A DNA stretch of 64,000 bases. Origin: Microvirga arvi. Its GTDB lineage: Bacteria; Pseudomonadota; Alphaproteobacteria; Rhizobiales; Beijerinckiaceae. Location of the stretch: assembly GCF_016892765.1 (NCBI RefSeq), contig NZ_JAFEMD010000004.1, forward strand, positions 146,430 to 210,429, read 5' to 3'. A model generated the notes under the pieces. That model saw only the letters and a program-made list of their open reading frames with translations. It did not search any database and was not told where the DNA came from. Below are positions 25,672 to 34,453 of the stretch, one piece after another. The first letter of the stretch is position 1; each line of letters starts with the position of its first letter. Made by a program: the position numbers and the translations under genes.

Positions 25672-25928
25672 GGGGTCTCCTTCAGGTGAACCCCGCCATC
25701 CAGCCTCGCGTCTTGAATAACATTCGGCCGGATGGCCTATGCTGCCGCACCAGCGCACGTCGAACTGACCGCACAATTTCACATAAGCCTCAGTATCGAA
25801 CCTGTTCCGAACTGTTCGGAGTGTATTCGCGGCGACTTTTGAAACGCTGTCGCGTCTATCCAGTAAAACTGCCCTCCGGCAGGCCCTGGAAGAGGCGTGA
25901 ATACGGGCGAACGCTTTGGCCAAAAAAG

Positions 25929-25971
25929 GGGGAGAGGATGGGGTTCGGGGGATGTTGAACATCCTCTCCCC
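25929..25971 (-). terminator. Long perfect hairpin with U-run on the minus strand
   Basis: GGGGAGAGGATG pairs exactly with CATCCTCTCCCC (12 bp) around a 19-base loop. Read on the minus strand it is followed by CCTTTTTTGG, an intrinsic-terminator layout. No gene is recognised immediately upstream on that strand. Confidence 0.6.
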
Positions 25972-26125
25972 GCTCAGCTCAGTTCAAGGGGCAACATTGG
26001 AATTTAAAGCCAAGCTTGAAGACCATAGCCCGGTTCGGGCCACCTGTGTTCAGAGCAATGGCCGTACCCCACGGGAGATCACTTTATTCCTAAAGTGCCG
26101 CGACTTTTCAGCTCGGCCCGAGAAA

Positions 26126-26153
26126 AGCCCCTCACGGTGGGGTGTGAGGGGCT
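26126..26153 (-). terminator. Hairpin, probable minus-strand terminator
   Basis: AGCCCCTCAC pairs perfectly with GTGAGGGGCT around an 8-base loop and is followed on the minus strand by TTTTCTCGG. The stem sequence is nearly the same as that of the terminator at 62194-62230. Confidence 0.55.
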
Positions 26154-26614
26154 CGGAAGGGGCGAAGACCAAGGGGCAACTGGGGTCTTCGTACCGGGTC
26201 AATGCAGCCTGCCCCGCTTCGTTCCCGGCAACACGTCTGGATGGTTTGCAAAGGCCGAATGGTGCGTAGCCGGTCGCCGCCTAAAAGGGTTGTTCGTAAG
26301 GATGCGGAGGAAGGCTGGGAACTGAGCTCGTCCCCGGCCTCCCCATCTGGTCCCGAACGCCAGTTGAAGCCGCCGTATCCCCAGGCAGGCATAGCTGGCT
26401 CTGCATGGTCCTAAATCAGGATCGTGCCCTACCCTTTGGGCGAATTATTCTCCTGCCCACCCGAGCGGTTCCGCGGAGGAGTACAAACCCTCGCATGGAC
26501 AGGCCAACGAGCGGGCTGTAAATCCGCAGGTCATGCTTCATCGGTGATGACGGCACGGAGGGGCAAGTCAAAGCTTCCCGTGGAGGCGACGACCGCCGTT
26601 CGGGGTTTGGCTCC

Positions 26615-27046
26615 TTATTCCGCCTTCTTCGGGGATGGTTCGGAGAGGAGTTGCAGGTTGTCCAATCCGACCCAGCCGATGCCCGGCTGGGAGCATGGCA
26701 CCAGATAGGCCCGATCCTCCCGCAGTTCCTTGATCCGGCAGTGGATTGCGCGTCTGTCCCCGGGCGGGCGGTACACCACGGTTGCTTCGACCCGGAGGGT
26801 GTCCCTGGAAGGCAGGTCTGGTCTCTCGCCAGCTAAGGGAGCTTCCGAGGCTGATCCTTTAGATGGGTTGGCCCCCTCCCTCCGGGCTCTCAGGCGCTCC
26901 AAGGCGGCAATCGCCACCCGGGCACGATCCCTGTAGCGTTCGCCCACTCCCCTCAGCAGCGATCCCTGTGTGCGTCCCGGATACCACGCTACGCCACCAA
27001 CCTTTGCAAGCTCTGCTGCAACGGCCTCGATCTCCTCGTCCGTCAT
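26615..27046 (-). CDS. Hypothetical protein, MTDEE family (full-length copy)
   Basis: ATG at 27046 follows GGGGGA by 5 bases and starts MTDEEIEAVAAELAKVGG, the same opening as the short gene at 60905-61060, which supports this start over the ATG at 27079. An N-terminal helical part with a WYPGRTQGSLLRGV segment is joined by a Pro/Arg linker to a C-terminal strand-rich part (VEATVVYRPPGDRRAIHCRI, AYLVPCSQPGIGWVGLDNL). Function unknown; 143 residues. Confidence 0.6.
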   Translation of the reverse strand: MTDEEIEAVAAELAKVGGVAWYPGRTQGSLLRGVGERYRDRARVAIAALERLRARREGANPSKGSASEAPLAGERPDLPSRDTLRVEATVVYRPPGDRRAIHCRIKELREDRAYLVPCSQPGIGWVGLDNLQLLSEPSPKKAE

Positions 27047-27635
27047 GCTGTCCCCCAACAGCCCGATGCCGGGAATCACTATCGCCTAAGATTAGCTCAC
27101 TGAGCTATCACAAATTCGGCATTCGGGAGGCACCGGTATCGACGGCAACGTTTATACTTAAAGATCCTTTAGGGCGCCGCGCCGCTTGGGTCTCAAAGCC
27201 GGACCTTGGTTCTTGCGGATCAGAGGGAATCAGGACACCAAATGGTGCGACACCGTCGTGGTCCCTCCGTGGCAGAACGTCATGCGGCTCGGTGAATTCG
27301 ACCGGAGGAGCAGGGTGCACAGAGGTGTCCTGATCCGTGTAGCCTGCGATCCCCGCCCGTGCGCCTGCCTGATCAAGGCCTCCGGCGGGGTGAGGCTGGT
27401 GTCGGCCATGGCACGCGCTACAGCAAGGCAGAACGCCTCCCCCACGGCCATCGAACACCGGACGCGAAGGGGCGCAAGCCCGGCCGAACGGCTTCTCGCG
27501 CCCTCGCCACCAGGGCGCCATGCGGACCTCACCATCCCGCCAGCGTACCCATCCGGCAGTGCCTTTTGGTGTGCGGATCCCTGCGGGGAGGACATGCGGC
27601 CGGTCGCGTGATCAGCGTCCAGGCCGTGGATCCGC
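27047..27635. other. Gap without recognisable gene
   Basis: Long open frames exist on both strands through high-GC composition, but none shows conserved patterns, a ribosome-binding site, or a recognisable family. Confidence 0.4.
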
Positions 27636-28397
27636 TCACTCCTGCCGGACGAAGCGGGGCAGCGGGGGCGATGCCGGGGTCTTCGGCCTGCTGAACTGGC
27701 GCGGATCGACCACCTCATAAGCTTGCGCGCCTGGGTCCGGGCGCGGCGCGAACAGCCCGGCGTCCGGCCCGGCCGTCCGGTGGCCGCGTGCCGGGAGCGC
27801 ACCACAGAACCGGCGGCACCAGTCCATGAGCCCAAGGGCCAGGGCCGGATGCGCCGGCACAGATGCTTCCTGGTCCGGAGGATCCACGCGGCCCCGCAGC
27901 ACCCATGTCGGTTCCTCCGATGGCCGCTGCACCGCCGCCCAGCCCACTTGGACGTCCTGCCGTTTGACCGGCGAGCGGTCATCCTGACGCTCCATGACGG
28001 TTCGCCGGCTGAAGCTGACGGCGGGATGGCTGCCGTCGAGGACCGGAACGGCCGTGCGGTCACGCGCGGAGGTCACGCTCACCTGCACGCCTTTCATCAC
28101 CGGAGCATACCGAAGCGCCTTCGGGTCCGGGGGCTCGGCGAAGCTGATGACACAGCGGCGGAACAGCTTTTCGCACTCGTCCTGCCGGTTGAACACCGGC
28201 GCGCCGTCGAAATACTCGGCCTCGGCGTTGGCGAAGGCGTTGAGGCACTCTTCCACAGACAGAAGGCCGCTGGCTTGGCAGCTCCGGCTCGTGACATAGA
28301 ACGCGGTGCGTGGTTCAGCCTGGAGCGGGGGCGGGAGGAGCATGAGCCCGGACAGCGCGGCAACCGCCTGGAGGACGCAAGCCGGCGAGCGTCGCAT
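27636..28397 (-). CDS. Secreted DUF1190-like (YgiB-type) protein
   Basis: GGAGG lies 6 bases before ATG 28397. A signal peptide (LQAVAALSGLMLLPPPLQAEP) is followed by the spacing of cysteines and aromatic residues of the YgiB/DUF1190 family: SCQASGLLSVEECLNAFANA, EYFDGAPVFNRQDECEKLFR. The second half is Pro/Arg-rich and low in structure. Such proteins are periplasmic or outer-membrane associated with unknown role. 253 residues. Confidence 0.65.
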   Translation of the reverse strand: MRRSPACVLQAVAALSGLMLLPPPLQAEPRTAFYVTSRSCQASGLLSVEECLNAFANAEAEYFDGAPVFNRQDECEKLFRRCVISFAEPPDPKALRYAPVMKGVQVSVTSARDRTAVPVLDGSHPAVSFSRRTVMERQDDRSPVKRQDVQVGWAAVQRPSEEPTWVLRGRVDPPDQEASVPAHPALALGLMDWCRRFCGALPARGHRTAGPDAGLFAPRPDPGAQAYEVVDPRQFSRPKTPASPPLPRFVRQE

Positions 28398-28918
28398 GAT
28401 GATCCTCCTCACCAGGGCCTGGGCAAAGATCATGGCGAAAGGCTGACCCGTCCACCGGGTCGCTCACGCCGCACGCCCGGACCCTCTTCCCTGTCCTCAG
28501 GAGATCTGTGCAACGTCGATCTGACCTGTGTCAAGCTGATCGCCTGGCGGTGCAAGGCTCCATCGGGGACGCCATCATCCGCAACGAAAGCGTTGCTCCG
28601 CTTGGCCAGGGAGGGTCGCTGTCGTTAACGAAGTCATCGTCCCGTTTCTCGCCCGGCTCGTCGGGTTCTCCTCCCGGGAAGGAGCGCCCATCAGACTGAA
28701 CATAGGTTCCCGCGCCGCCTCCGCTTCCGCCGCCATAGCGGCATCATCGGGAGGGTCGATTTCATCATCCGCGATGTCGGGGATGTACCCTCCGCCTGCG
28801 GCGTTCACTCCAACATTCGGCAGGAGATGATCCGCTCGCTGTCCTCCGCGGCGCGGATGAACCGCTCCGGGTTTTCGTCTGCCTGGATGTCGGACACCAT
28901 TCCCGCCTGGCACAGCGG
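28398..28918. other. Gap with short unassigned frames
   Basis: A minus-strand 31-codon frame (NPERFIRAAEDSERIISCR near 28806-28895) looks protein-like but is too short to name. No complete gene recognised. Confidence 0.35.
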
Positions 28919-29480
28919 GTTAAAAGGAGAAGCGGCAGGGCCCATTCGCAATCGTCCCAGTCACGACCACGATCTTGGGCGGACGCTTCTTTAGGCCGCG
29001 CCTGCCGTGGCGCGACCGCATCTGCCCGATCATGGCCAAAGCGCCCCGGCCCGAAGCCGGAATGCCGACCCGATCCGACGAAGCCCACGCCTCGTCGGGA
29101 TCCTACGTCGTGAGCAGGATGGTCGTGCCCCTGATCCGCAGATCCCGCAGCGTTCGATGAAGCGGGAGGTGAGCCTCCGCATCGACCCTGACCAAGCGCT
29201 CGTCGAGTAGGGCCGCCGCAGTATACCCTCCCCGCTGTGGTCACCGCCGGCGTGATGGCGGACGAGACCGGTCCGCACCTCGATCCGGGCCGCAGCCATG
29301 ACCCTCAGCACCCTGCCGGGGATCCCAGCTCTGTCGGAGACCTGCGATCCTGCCCATGAACCCCAGGTTTTCCCGAACCGAGAGGCGTGGGCGGAGGACG
29401 ATCTCTCTCGGGCAATCGGCACCGGATGATCGATCCGCCTGGACTCCATGCCACCCCATCCGACCATCGGCACCACTTGA
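28919..29480 (-). pseudogene. ABC transporter ATPase remnant, frameshifted and with an internal stop
   Basis: Pieces of one ATPase appear in different frames. CPREIVLRPRLSVRENLGF, MGRIAGL is the Q-loop region; then ALLDERLVRVDAEAH, LPLHRTLRDLRIRGTTILLTT replaces the usual LLLDEP Walker B (Pro to Arg). A TAG stands where the H-loop His is expected before DPDEAW. The Walker A part is missing. This is a decayed ABC-2/CcmA-like ATPase. Confidence 0.65.
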
Positions 29481-29742
29481 ATATTATCCTAGTAACGGAC
29501 GAGGGGGGCCTCTGTCCCCCCGTTACTCCTAGACTTTGAAACGTTTTTCCAAGCGAGCCTAAAGCTTTTCCGAGCTTGGCTGGTAACGCTTTTCCAAGGG
29601 TCTGAATCGCTTTTCCGAGGTTATGAATCGTTTTTCCGGCCTGCGAAACGGCAGGTTGACGGCTGGCTCCCGGTGCCTCGGCTGCCCCCGGAAGCAGCCA
29701 GCCCGACACCGGGGACTGCTGCCATTCCGACTTTGCCGGCAT
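29305..29742 (-). CDS. Hypothetical protein with LGK heptad repeats (possibly chimeric)
   Basis: ATG 29742 has GGGAAG 5 bases upstream. After a Pro/Ala-rich start the protein contains five LGK units spaced by seven or eight residues (IHNLGKAIQTLGK, ALPAKLGKALGSLGK). That predicts an amphipathic or coiled-coil helix encoded by 21-bp DNA repeats. The C-terminal 70 residues run antisense-free but out of frame through the ABC ATPase remnant, so the original end is lost. Low confidence as a functional gene. Confidence 0.35.
   Translation of the reverse strand: MPAKSEWQQSPVSGWLLPGAAEAPGASRQPAVSQAGKTIHNLGKAIQTLGKALPAKLGKALGSLGKTFQSLGVTGGQRPPSSVTRIIFKWCRWSDGVAWSPGGSIIRCRLPERDRPPPTPLGSGKPGVHGQDRRSPTELGSPAGC
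29543..29640. repeat. Five tandem G(C/T)TTTTCC repeats at 21/24/21/21-bp spacing
   Basis: The core occurs at 29543, 29564, 29588, 29609 and 29630, four followed by AG or GAG. Spacing in multiples of three agrees with a heptad-repeat protein on the minus strand, but 21-bp direct repeats are also the form of iterons and protein-binding arrays. Confidence 0.7.
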
Positions 29743-30597
29743 AAAGACTTCCCACTTTGCGGCGTACCGCCATGGCGTGTCATACCCCGCCCTCGCGTCC
29801 CAGGAACCGGTGGCCTCGTGCCCAAAGCCCTCCATGCAGGCAAGTCCGGATTGGAACCTGGAGGCTCGCCGGACCGGAACCTGCGGCGACGCGGCGCGAA
29901 GAACGCGCTCTCAAATCGCGTTCGGCTATATCAGGAGGATCGGCGCGATGCTTGACGACCGGCCGACAGGGAAAGCCTGCGCCGGATGGGTCGCAACGGG
30001 CGGCTGGTGACACATGCGAGCGTGGGGCAATCGCAAGGTCAAGATGACCCGGGCCCGGCGGCGGAACAGCACCCGGAGCGGCGGTGCCACATCTTCAAGC
30101 CAGGGTGGCATCTGCCGCGGCCGGTGGCTCCGCATATGACGTGACATCCGCGCGGGAAGCGGCCGGATCGGAACAGCTGCGGCCCATCCGGCAGAAACCA
30201 CGTGCGTTCGCCAGACCCGGTTGGCGCATTGAACAGCCGGTGGAGATCCACCTGAGAGTGAGCGCTCCGCGGCGGCAACGGCCGCGCCGCGTACGACGGG
30301 GGCACGATGGCGCTCCCCATCGGGGCCGTGGCTCAGGCCCTCCTCGGACCCATTTGGCTGATCCTTCGAGGAGGATCCGCTCCGCCGGCGAGACTCGCCC
30401 CCGGCAATTCCATGCCCAGCGATAGGCTGACAGGCCAAGAGGAAGGAATCCGCCCTGCTCCATTATCCTCGGGATTGTCCTTCTTCGTCGGGCTTCGGGA
30501 CCATCCCGCTCGTGGTAGCCATGACGGGCCAAGCCACAGCTTACGGATCAATCCGGCCCGGGCGGGAACGGCGACGGGCTGCCGCGACCGGCCTGCG
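29743..30597. other. Long gap without recognisable gene
   Basis: Both strands have open high-GC frames. A minus-strand stretch around 30040-30320 (VDLHRLFNAPTGSGERTWF, LPDGPQLFRSGRFPRG) looks more protein-like than the rest but could not be placed; it may be another decayed gene. Confidence 0.35.
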
Positions 30598-31509
30598 TCA
30601 CCGACCGGGTCCCGCGTCCACTTCCTGCCAGGCGTCAGGCCCCGAATTGTTCCCAAGCACCAGCCGGCTCGCATTCGTCAGCGACGGCACGGCGATGTCG
30701 GCCGTGAGCGTGAAAGGATCCCGCTCGGTCCTCCCTGACACAAGAATTCCCTCCGCTGTCAGCGCCTTGCGCTTCTCGGCCAGACCGACCTGGTAGGATT
30801 CGATCGGGTTGGGCCGCAGGGTCGAGCCCCGGTGCAGGATCGTCCAAGGCCCGACGCGGGAGCACTCGGCGCGGATGCCGTCCCGCTCGATCCGGTAACG
30901 CTGGACATTCGATCCGTCGAGCAGCTCATGCGGGACAGCCACCGAAAAGCCCGTCGTCGGACCGGATCGGCAGAGTTCCGCGGCGCTCACCGGCTCCAGG
31001 CCATGGAAGCCGCAGCCGATCAGGAGCAGGCGCAGGTCGGCCATCCAGCGGCGCAGCAGCGCGCGCTGGCCCGGTTGAACCGGCACGGAGGGATGGCCCG
31101 TCCCCTGGATGACGGTGCAACGCCCGGCAGCGGCGATGCCAGCCGCCAGGGCAGATTGCAACAACATCACCTCATCTTTTCCGAAGTAAGGATCCTGGGA
31201 GCGGATGATAATTACCTGTTCGACCCCTTCGAACGGCGGGGCGCCATCATGAGCCAGGAGTCGCCTGGGCGCAAAGACGGTCTCGCCTGCCCTGGCGGTG
31301 TCGGGATCGACGTGGAGGTAGGCTGCCGGCCCGTGCATCTCCGACAGGCCGACAAGGCTCCTCACGTTGTCGACGAGGCAGGTGCCCAGGACCAGCGGGG
31401 TCACCGGCGAGGTGACGATGCGCACGTCGAACGGCAGACCGGCCGGATGCCGGATGTTGCTGCAGAAGCCCTCGGAGATGGCGGGGTGGGATGAGGTCGG
31501 GATGATCAT
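30598..31509 (-). CDS. DUF4357-domain protein, GIY-YIG-related
   Basis: Residues about 235-300 form a DUF4357 domain (KRKALTAEGILVSG, FTLTADIAVPSLTNASRLVLG, AWQ). The N-terminal region (VDNVRSLVGL, EQVIIIRSQDPYFGKDEVMLLQ, IQGTGHPSVPV) has the layout of the GIY-YIG-like nuclease module often joined to DUF4357, but the GIY and YIG strands themselves are not preserved, so nuclease activity is doubtful. The gene lies 63 bases after the FtsH-like protease on the same strand and is probably co-transcribed. 303 residues. Confidence 0.7.
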   Translation of the reverse strand: MIIPTSSHPAISEGFCSNIRHPAGLPFDVRIVTSPVTPLVLGTCLVDNVRSLVGLSEMHGPAAYLHVDPDTARAGETVFAPRRLLAHDGAPPFEGVEQVIIIRSQDPYFGKDEVMLLQSALAAGIAAAGRCTVIQGTGHPSVPVQPGQRALLRRWMADLRLLLIGCGFHGLEPVSAAELCRSGPTTGFSVAVPHELLDGSNVQRYRIERDGIRAECSRVGPWTILHRGSTLRPNPIESYQVGLAEKRKALTAEGILVSGRTERDPFTLTADIAVPSLTNASRLVLGNNSGPDAWQEVDAGPGR

Positions 31510-31572
31510 CGGGTTAAGTCCTGAACTGGCTGGGTGAACGGGTGCGGGAAGCGGGATGGGGCGACCGGGATC

Positions 31573-33606
31573 TCATCCCGGTGGCCTACGGCCGGCGGGC
31601 ACCCGGTAGCGGGGACGGTGGCGCTCCGCCGTCACAAGGATGGCGACCGCGTCGACGACCCTGTCCCGCAGGAGCTCATCCGCCAGGGCCGTGATGGCGG
31701 CGCGGTCGGCCGCAACCATGGTGTGGGCGACCTGCATCAGCGCCTGGAGATGGTCCTCGACCGTTGCGGACAGGACGGGATCCGCAATCCAGCCCTGGTC
31801 CCCGCCCTTTGACGGAATGCGGCTGGCCAGAGTCCTGCCGAGACCGAAGGTGCCGTGCAGCGTCGCCACGAGATCCGTCGCCTGGCGCAGGTCAGTGGCG
31901 GCTCCCGTGTCAGGCCCGTCGCCGAACATCATGTCGGCGGCGCGGCCCGCCAGGAGTGCAACGGCATGCGCCTCCAGCTGTGCCCGGGTGGGGGTGCGGC
32001 TCGGCATGCGCAGCTGCGTCCAGCCGGCCTGCTGTCCTTCGGCGAGGATCGAGGCCGCGGTCACATGGATGCCCAGACGCGTGGCCACGATGGCATGCGC
32101 CGCCTCATGCCGGGCCGTGGCCTGCTGTTCCGGCCAGGGGCGCCGGTCGGGGGGCGCGACTTCGGCCATGAGATCGTCAAGGCGGAGCGCCCGCCTCGCC
32201 TGCCGGGCCCGCCGGCGGGCGCCGCGCACCCAGCCGGCCACCTCTGCTCCGGTGGCGCCAAGTCCCAGGCGCGCCACCGTGCCGAGATCGTCGCCGGCCA
32301 GATCGGTGCCGAGATGCACACGGAGGATCCCGATCAGATCCTTTGGATCGGAGGGTGGCATGATCGTGAAGTGGCGGTCGAATCGGCCCGGACGCGTCAG
32401 CGCGGGATCAAGCGCTTGCGCGTGATTGGTTGTGGCCATGAGGAGAATCGGCAGCCCGGACGCGCGCACCTCGTCGATGAGCAGAAGCCATGCCGTGATG
32501 ACTGGGGCCCAGAAGTCGGCGTGCGCTCCGTCCCCGCTGGAACGGCTCGGCAGGGCATCCGCTTCCTCGAACAGCGCGAGGACCGGCCCATACGCCGCCG
32601 CATGCATCAACTCGTCCCGAAAGAGATTGAGCCGCTGCAGGACGGTCCCAAGATGGCCGCTGCCCGACGTGAACAGCTGGCTGATCGAAATCTGGAGCAG
32701 CGGAACATTGGCTGTGCGCGCAGTGGCCATCGCCAACTGGGACTTGCCGGTTCCGGGTGGCCCCGACACCAGGGCCCATTCGAGCACTTCGGGCTTGGCC
32801 TGCCCGTTGCGCACGCGCTCGACGTCATCGGCCATCGCCATGGCCCAGGCGTGTGCGGCCCCGTAACCCGTGAGCTCATGCAGGTACGGACCGGTGGCCG
32901 GAACCAGGGGAGTCCGGCGGGTGGCGACGGCACGCCGGATCCGTTCAAGGGACTGCTCGTAAGTCGATGCCGGCCTCAGGGCCGCGGCAAAGTCGACGAT
33001 GGTCAAGCCTGCGACGTCGCCGTTCTTGAGATCGGACGGGCCCGGGCCCTTGCACCAGCGCCGGATGACCCGTCCGGCGAACCGGCTCGTGAGCGGTGGG
33101 ATCACGACGGTCAGGTCGGCCGCGCCCCGTAGGCTTGATGGCAGGAGCCGGCCGGGATCCGGCGAGATCGCCACCAGCGGCCGGCCGTAGCGGATCGCCT
33201 GGGCCAGCGTGTGCTCCATCTCCTCGTCGCGCCTTGCGATGCTCTTGGCGTTCACAACATGGGCGCGACTACGGGTCAGCCGGTTTGCGGCGCCCGAGAT
33301 CGGATCGATCCAGGCCGTGTCCGGCACCTGGATGATCACCACCGGAGCGCTGTCCGAGCGCAGCAGCCGCACGCCCTCGCGGCCGAGAGCCTGATGCAAG
33401 GCGAGGTCGGCGATCAGGTCGATGGAGGAGGCGAAGGTCTTATGCGCCGGTACGGCCGCGGCCGGCTTGGGCTTGCGGCCCTTGCGGGTGGTGCGCTTCG
33501 CAGGACCGTTATCCAGAGGCGGGATATCGTGCCGTTCGAGTTCGATGCCGAACAGATCGGGAAGGTCGTCGGCGGGCTGGGTCTTGGAGGCTTCGGAAGC
33601 TGACAT
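31573..33606 (-). CDS. Soluble FtsH-like AAA+ ATPase with M41-type zinc protease domain
   Basis: The 677-residue protein has a unique N-terminal half, then Walker A GPPGTGKS (282-289), Walker B with Glu in place of the first Asp (LALFEEAD, 343-350), sensor ATTNH, and PGRFDRH with the arginine finger (406-412). The peptidase has HEAAH at 500-504 and a candidate third zinc ligand Asp572 (ATDLRQATDL), as in FtsH. There is no transmembrane segment, unlike FtsH, so it should work in the cytoplasm. The N-terminal 270 residues, strand-rich with CKGPGPSDLKNGDVAGLTI, may select targets. Confidence 0.85.
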   Translation of the reverse strand: MSASEASKTQPADDLPDLFGIELERHDIPPLDNGPAKRTTRKGRKPKPAAAVPAHKTFASSIDLIADLALHQALGREGVRLLRSDSAPVVIIQVPDTAWIDPISGAANRLTRSRAHVVNAKSIARRDEEMEHTLAQAIRYGRPLVAISPDPGRLLPSSLRGAADLTVVIPPLTSRFAGRVIRRWCKGPGPSDLKNGDVAGLTIVDFAAALRPASTYEQSLERIRRAVATRRTPLVPATGPYLHELTGYGAAHAWAMAMADDVERVRNGQAKPEVLEWALVSGPPGTGKSQLAMATARTANVPLLQISISQLFTSGSGHLGTVLQRLNLFRDELMHAAAYGPVLALFEEADALPSRSSGDGAHADFWAPVITAWLLLIDEVRASGLPILLMATTNHAQALDPALTRPGRFDRHFTIMPPSDPKDLIGILRVHLGTDLAGDDLGTVARLGLGATGAEVAGWVRGARRRARQARRALRLDDLMAEVAPPDRRPWPEQQATARHEAAHAIVATRLGIHVTAASILAEGQQAGWTQLRMPSRTPTRAQLEAHAVALLAGRAADMMFGDGPDTGAATDLRQATDLVATLHGTFGLGRTLASRIPSKGGDQGWIADPVLSATVEDHLQALMQVAHTMVAADRAAITALADELLRDRVVDAVAILVTAERHRPRYRVPAGRRPPG

Positions 33607-33731
33607 GGACGGGTGAACTCCATGGGGCGCGCAGGCACGGGCCCGCAGGCGCCGGCGCGCAAGCGTTAGGGGAAGGATGTCGGAAGAAGCGGCCGCCGGC
33701 GGGCCTTACGCCCGCCGGCTCGGGCCTGACC

Positions 33732-34091
33732 TCACAGGGCCGTGCGCCACAGGCGCAGGTCGCCGCCGAAGGGAGCGGCGGTGTCCAGCGCCAGCACGCC
33801 GGCATCGACGAGGCTGAGGATCGCGCTTAACGGCTGCGGATGGTCCGGGATGGCGGCGACGAGACGGTCGAGATCCACAACCCCGCCGTTCTGGTCGGCG
33901 GCGGAAAGCAGCGCGGCCTGCACCTCCGGCGTGGCATGTCCGGAGGCGGCGAGATCCCGCGGCAGGTCCGCCGGCGTCGGGTCCGTCCGGACCGGCGCGC
34001 CGGTGTCCTCGGAAATCATGTGGGTGGAGTTGTGCGCGTCGCGAGCACACTTGCGCGGGCAGCCGCCCGCGGCGTAGAAGGCGTCAACCAT
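33732..34091 (-). CDS. Small hypothetical protein with winged-helix-like C-terminus
   Basis: ATG at 34091 has AAGGA about 9 bases upstream. The N-terminus holds a Cys pair (GGCPRKCARD); the C-terminal 60 residues (PEVQAALLSAADQNGGVVDL, DRLVAAIPDHPQPLSAILSL, VDAGVLAL) look like a small winged helix. It precedes the FtsH-like protease by 125 bases on the same strand, so it may be its adaptor or regulator. A start at the internal Met25 is possible. 119 residues. Confidence 0.5.
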   Translation of the reverse strand: MVDAFYAAGGCPRKCARDAHNSTHMISEDTGAPVRTDPTPADLPRDLAASGHATPEVQAALLSAADQNGGVVDLDRLVAAIPDHPQPLSAILSLVDAGVLALDTAAPFGGDLRLWRTAL

Positions 34092-34453
34092 CTATCTGAT
34101 CCTTGTCGATTAAGGAGACGACTGATGGCCAGGCTTGCGGCGCGGCACCACCCGCGTCGCCAGCCGACTTGATCAGCCATCGGAGGATTGTCCCTCCGAC
34201 AAGGCTAACTTGATATATGGCCGAGCTTCTGGCAAGTCCCTAAGGCAGGCCATCCTTAACCAAACCTTAACAGCCGCCGAGATTCCCCTGCCCCGGCGGA
34301 GCATCTGAAATCTTGGTTACCGATTCTCGTTAGGCGTCGCTTGGCCACGCGATCGATCATGTCCGCCGGATCGCGATCTGGCCCCGGCGACAGGTTCAGG
34401 TGTTGGACGTAGCTGCCTTCAGCCGGAACGACCCTGATGGTGCGCCGGTCGCG
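34092..34453. other. Gap upstream of the protease cluster
   Basis: No gene seen. A 7-bp inverted repeat (TCGGAGG...CCTCCGA) lies at about 34180-34199, and two CTTAAC half-sites lie at 34255-34271, matching the palindrome before the gene at 34454-35428. A promoter for the 119-residue gene probably lies here. Confidence 0.4.

Larger units (their letters stand above)
25672..26614. other. Gap with two hairpins and a conserved leader, no recognised gene
   Basis: The first 75 bases are similar to the DNA before the paralogous remnant at 62919 and probably hold the promoter and leader of the minus-strand membrane protein. The rest contains two hairpins that would terminate minus-strand transcripts, but no recognisable gene. 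A 17-base tRNA-Tyr-like anticodon arm at 26511-26527 is not a complete tRNA. Confidence 0.4.

Noticed and set aside
26511..26527. Anticodon-arm-like sequence with a GTA anticodon (tRNA-Tyr-like), with a D-arm-like stretch about 45 bases earlier
   Set aside because: No acceptor stem or T arm at the right distance; spacing between the parts is wrong for a tRNA. At most a scrambled remnant.
27047..27635. Long open frames on both strands
   Set aside because: No ribosome-binding site, no conserved motif, and residue composition typical of non-coding high-GC DNA.
32061..33132. Long plus-strand open frames opposite the FtsH-like protease
   Set aside because: The minus-strand gene has all AAA+ and zinc-protease motifs; the plus frames are compositional shadows.
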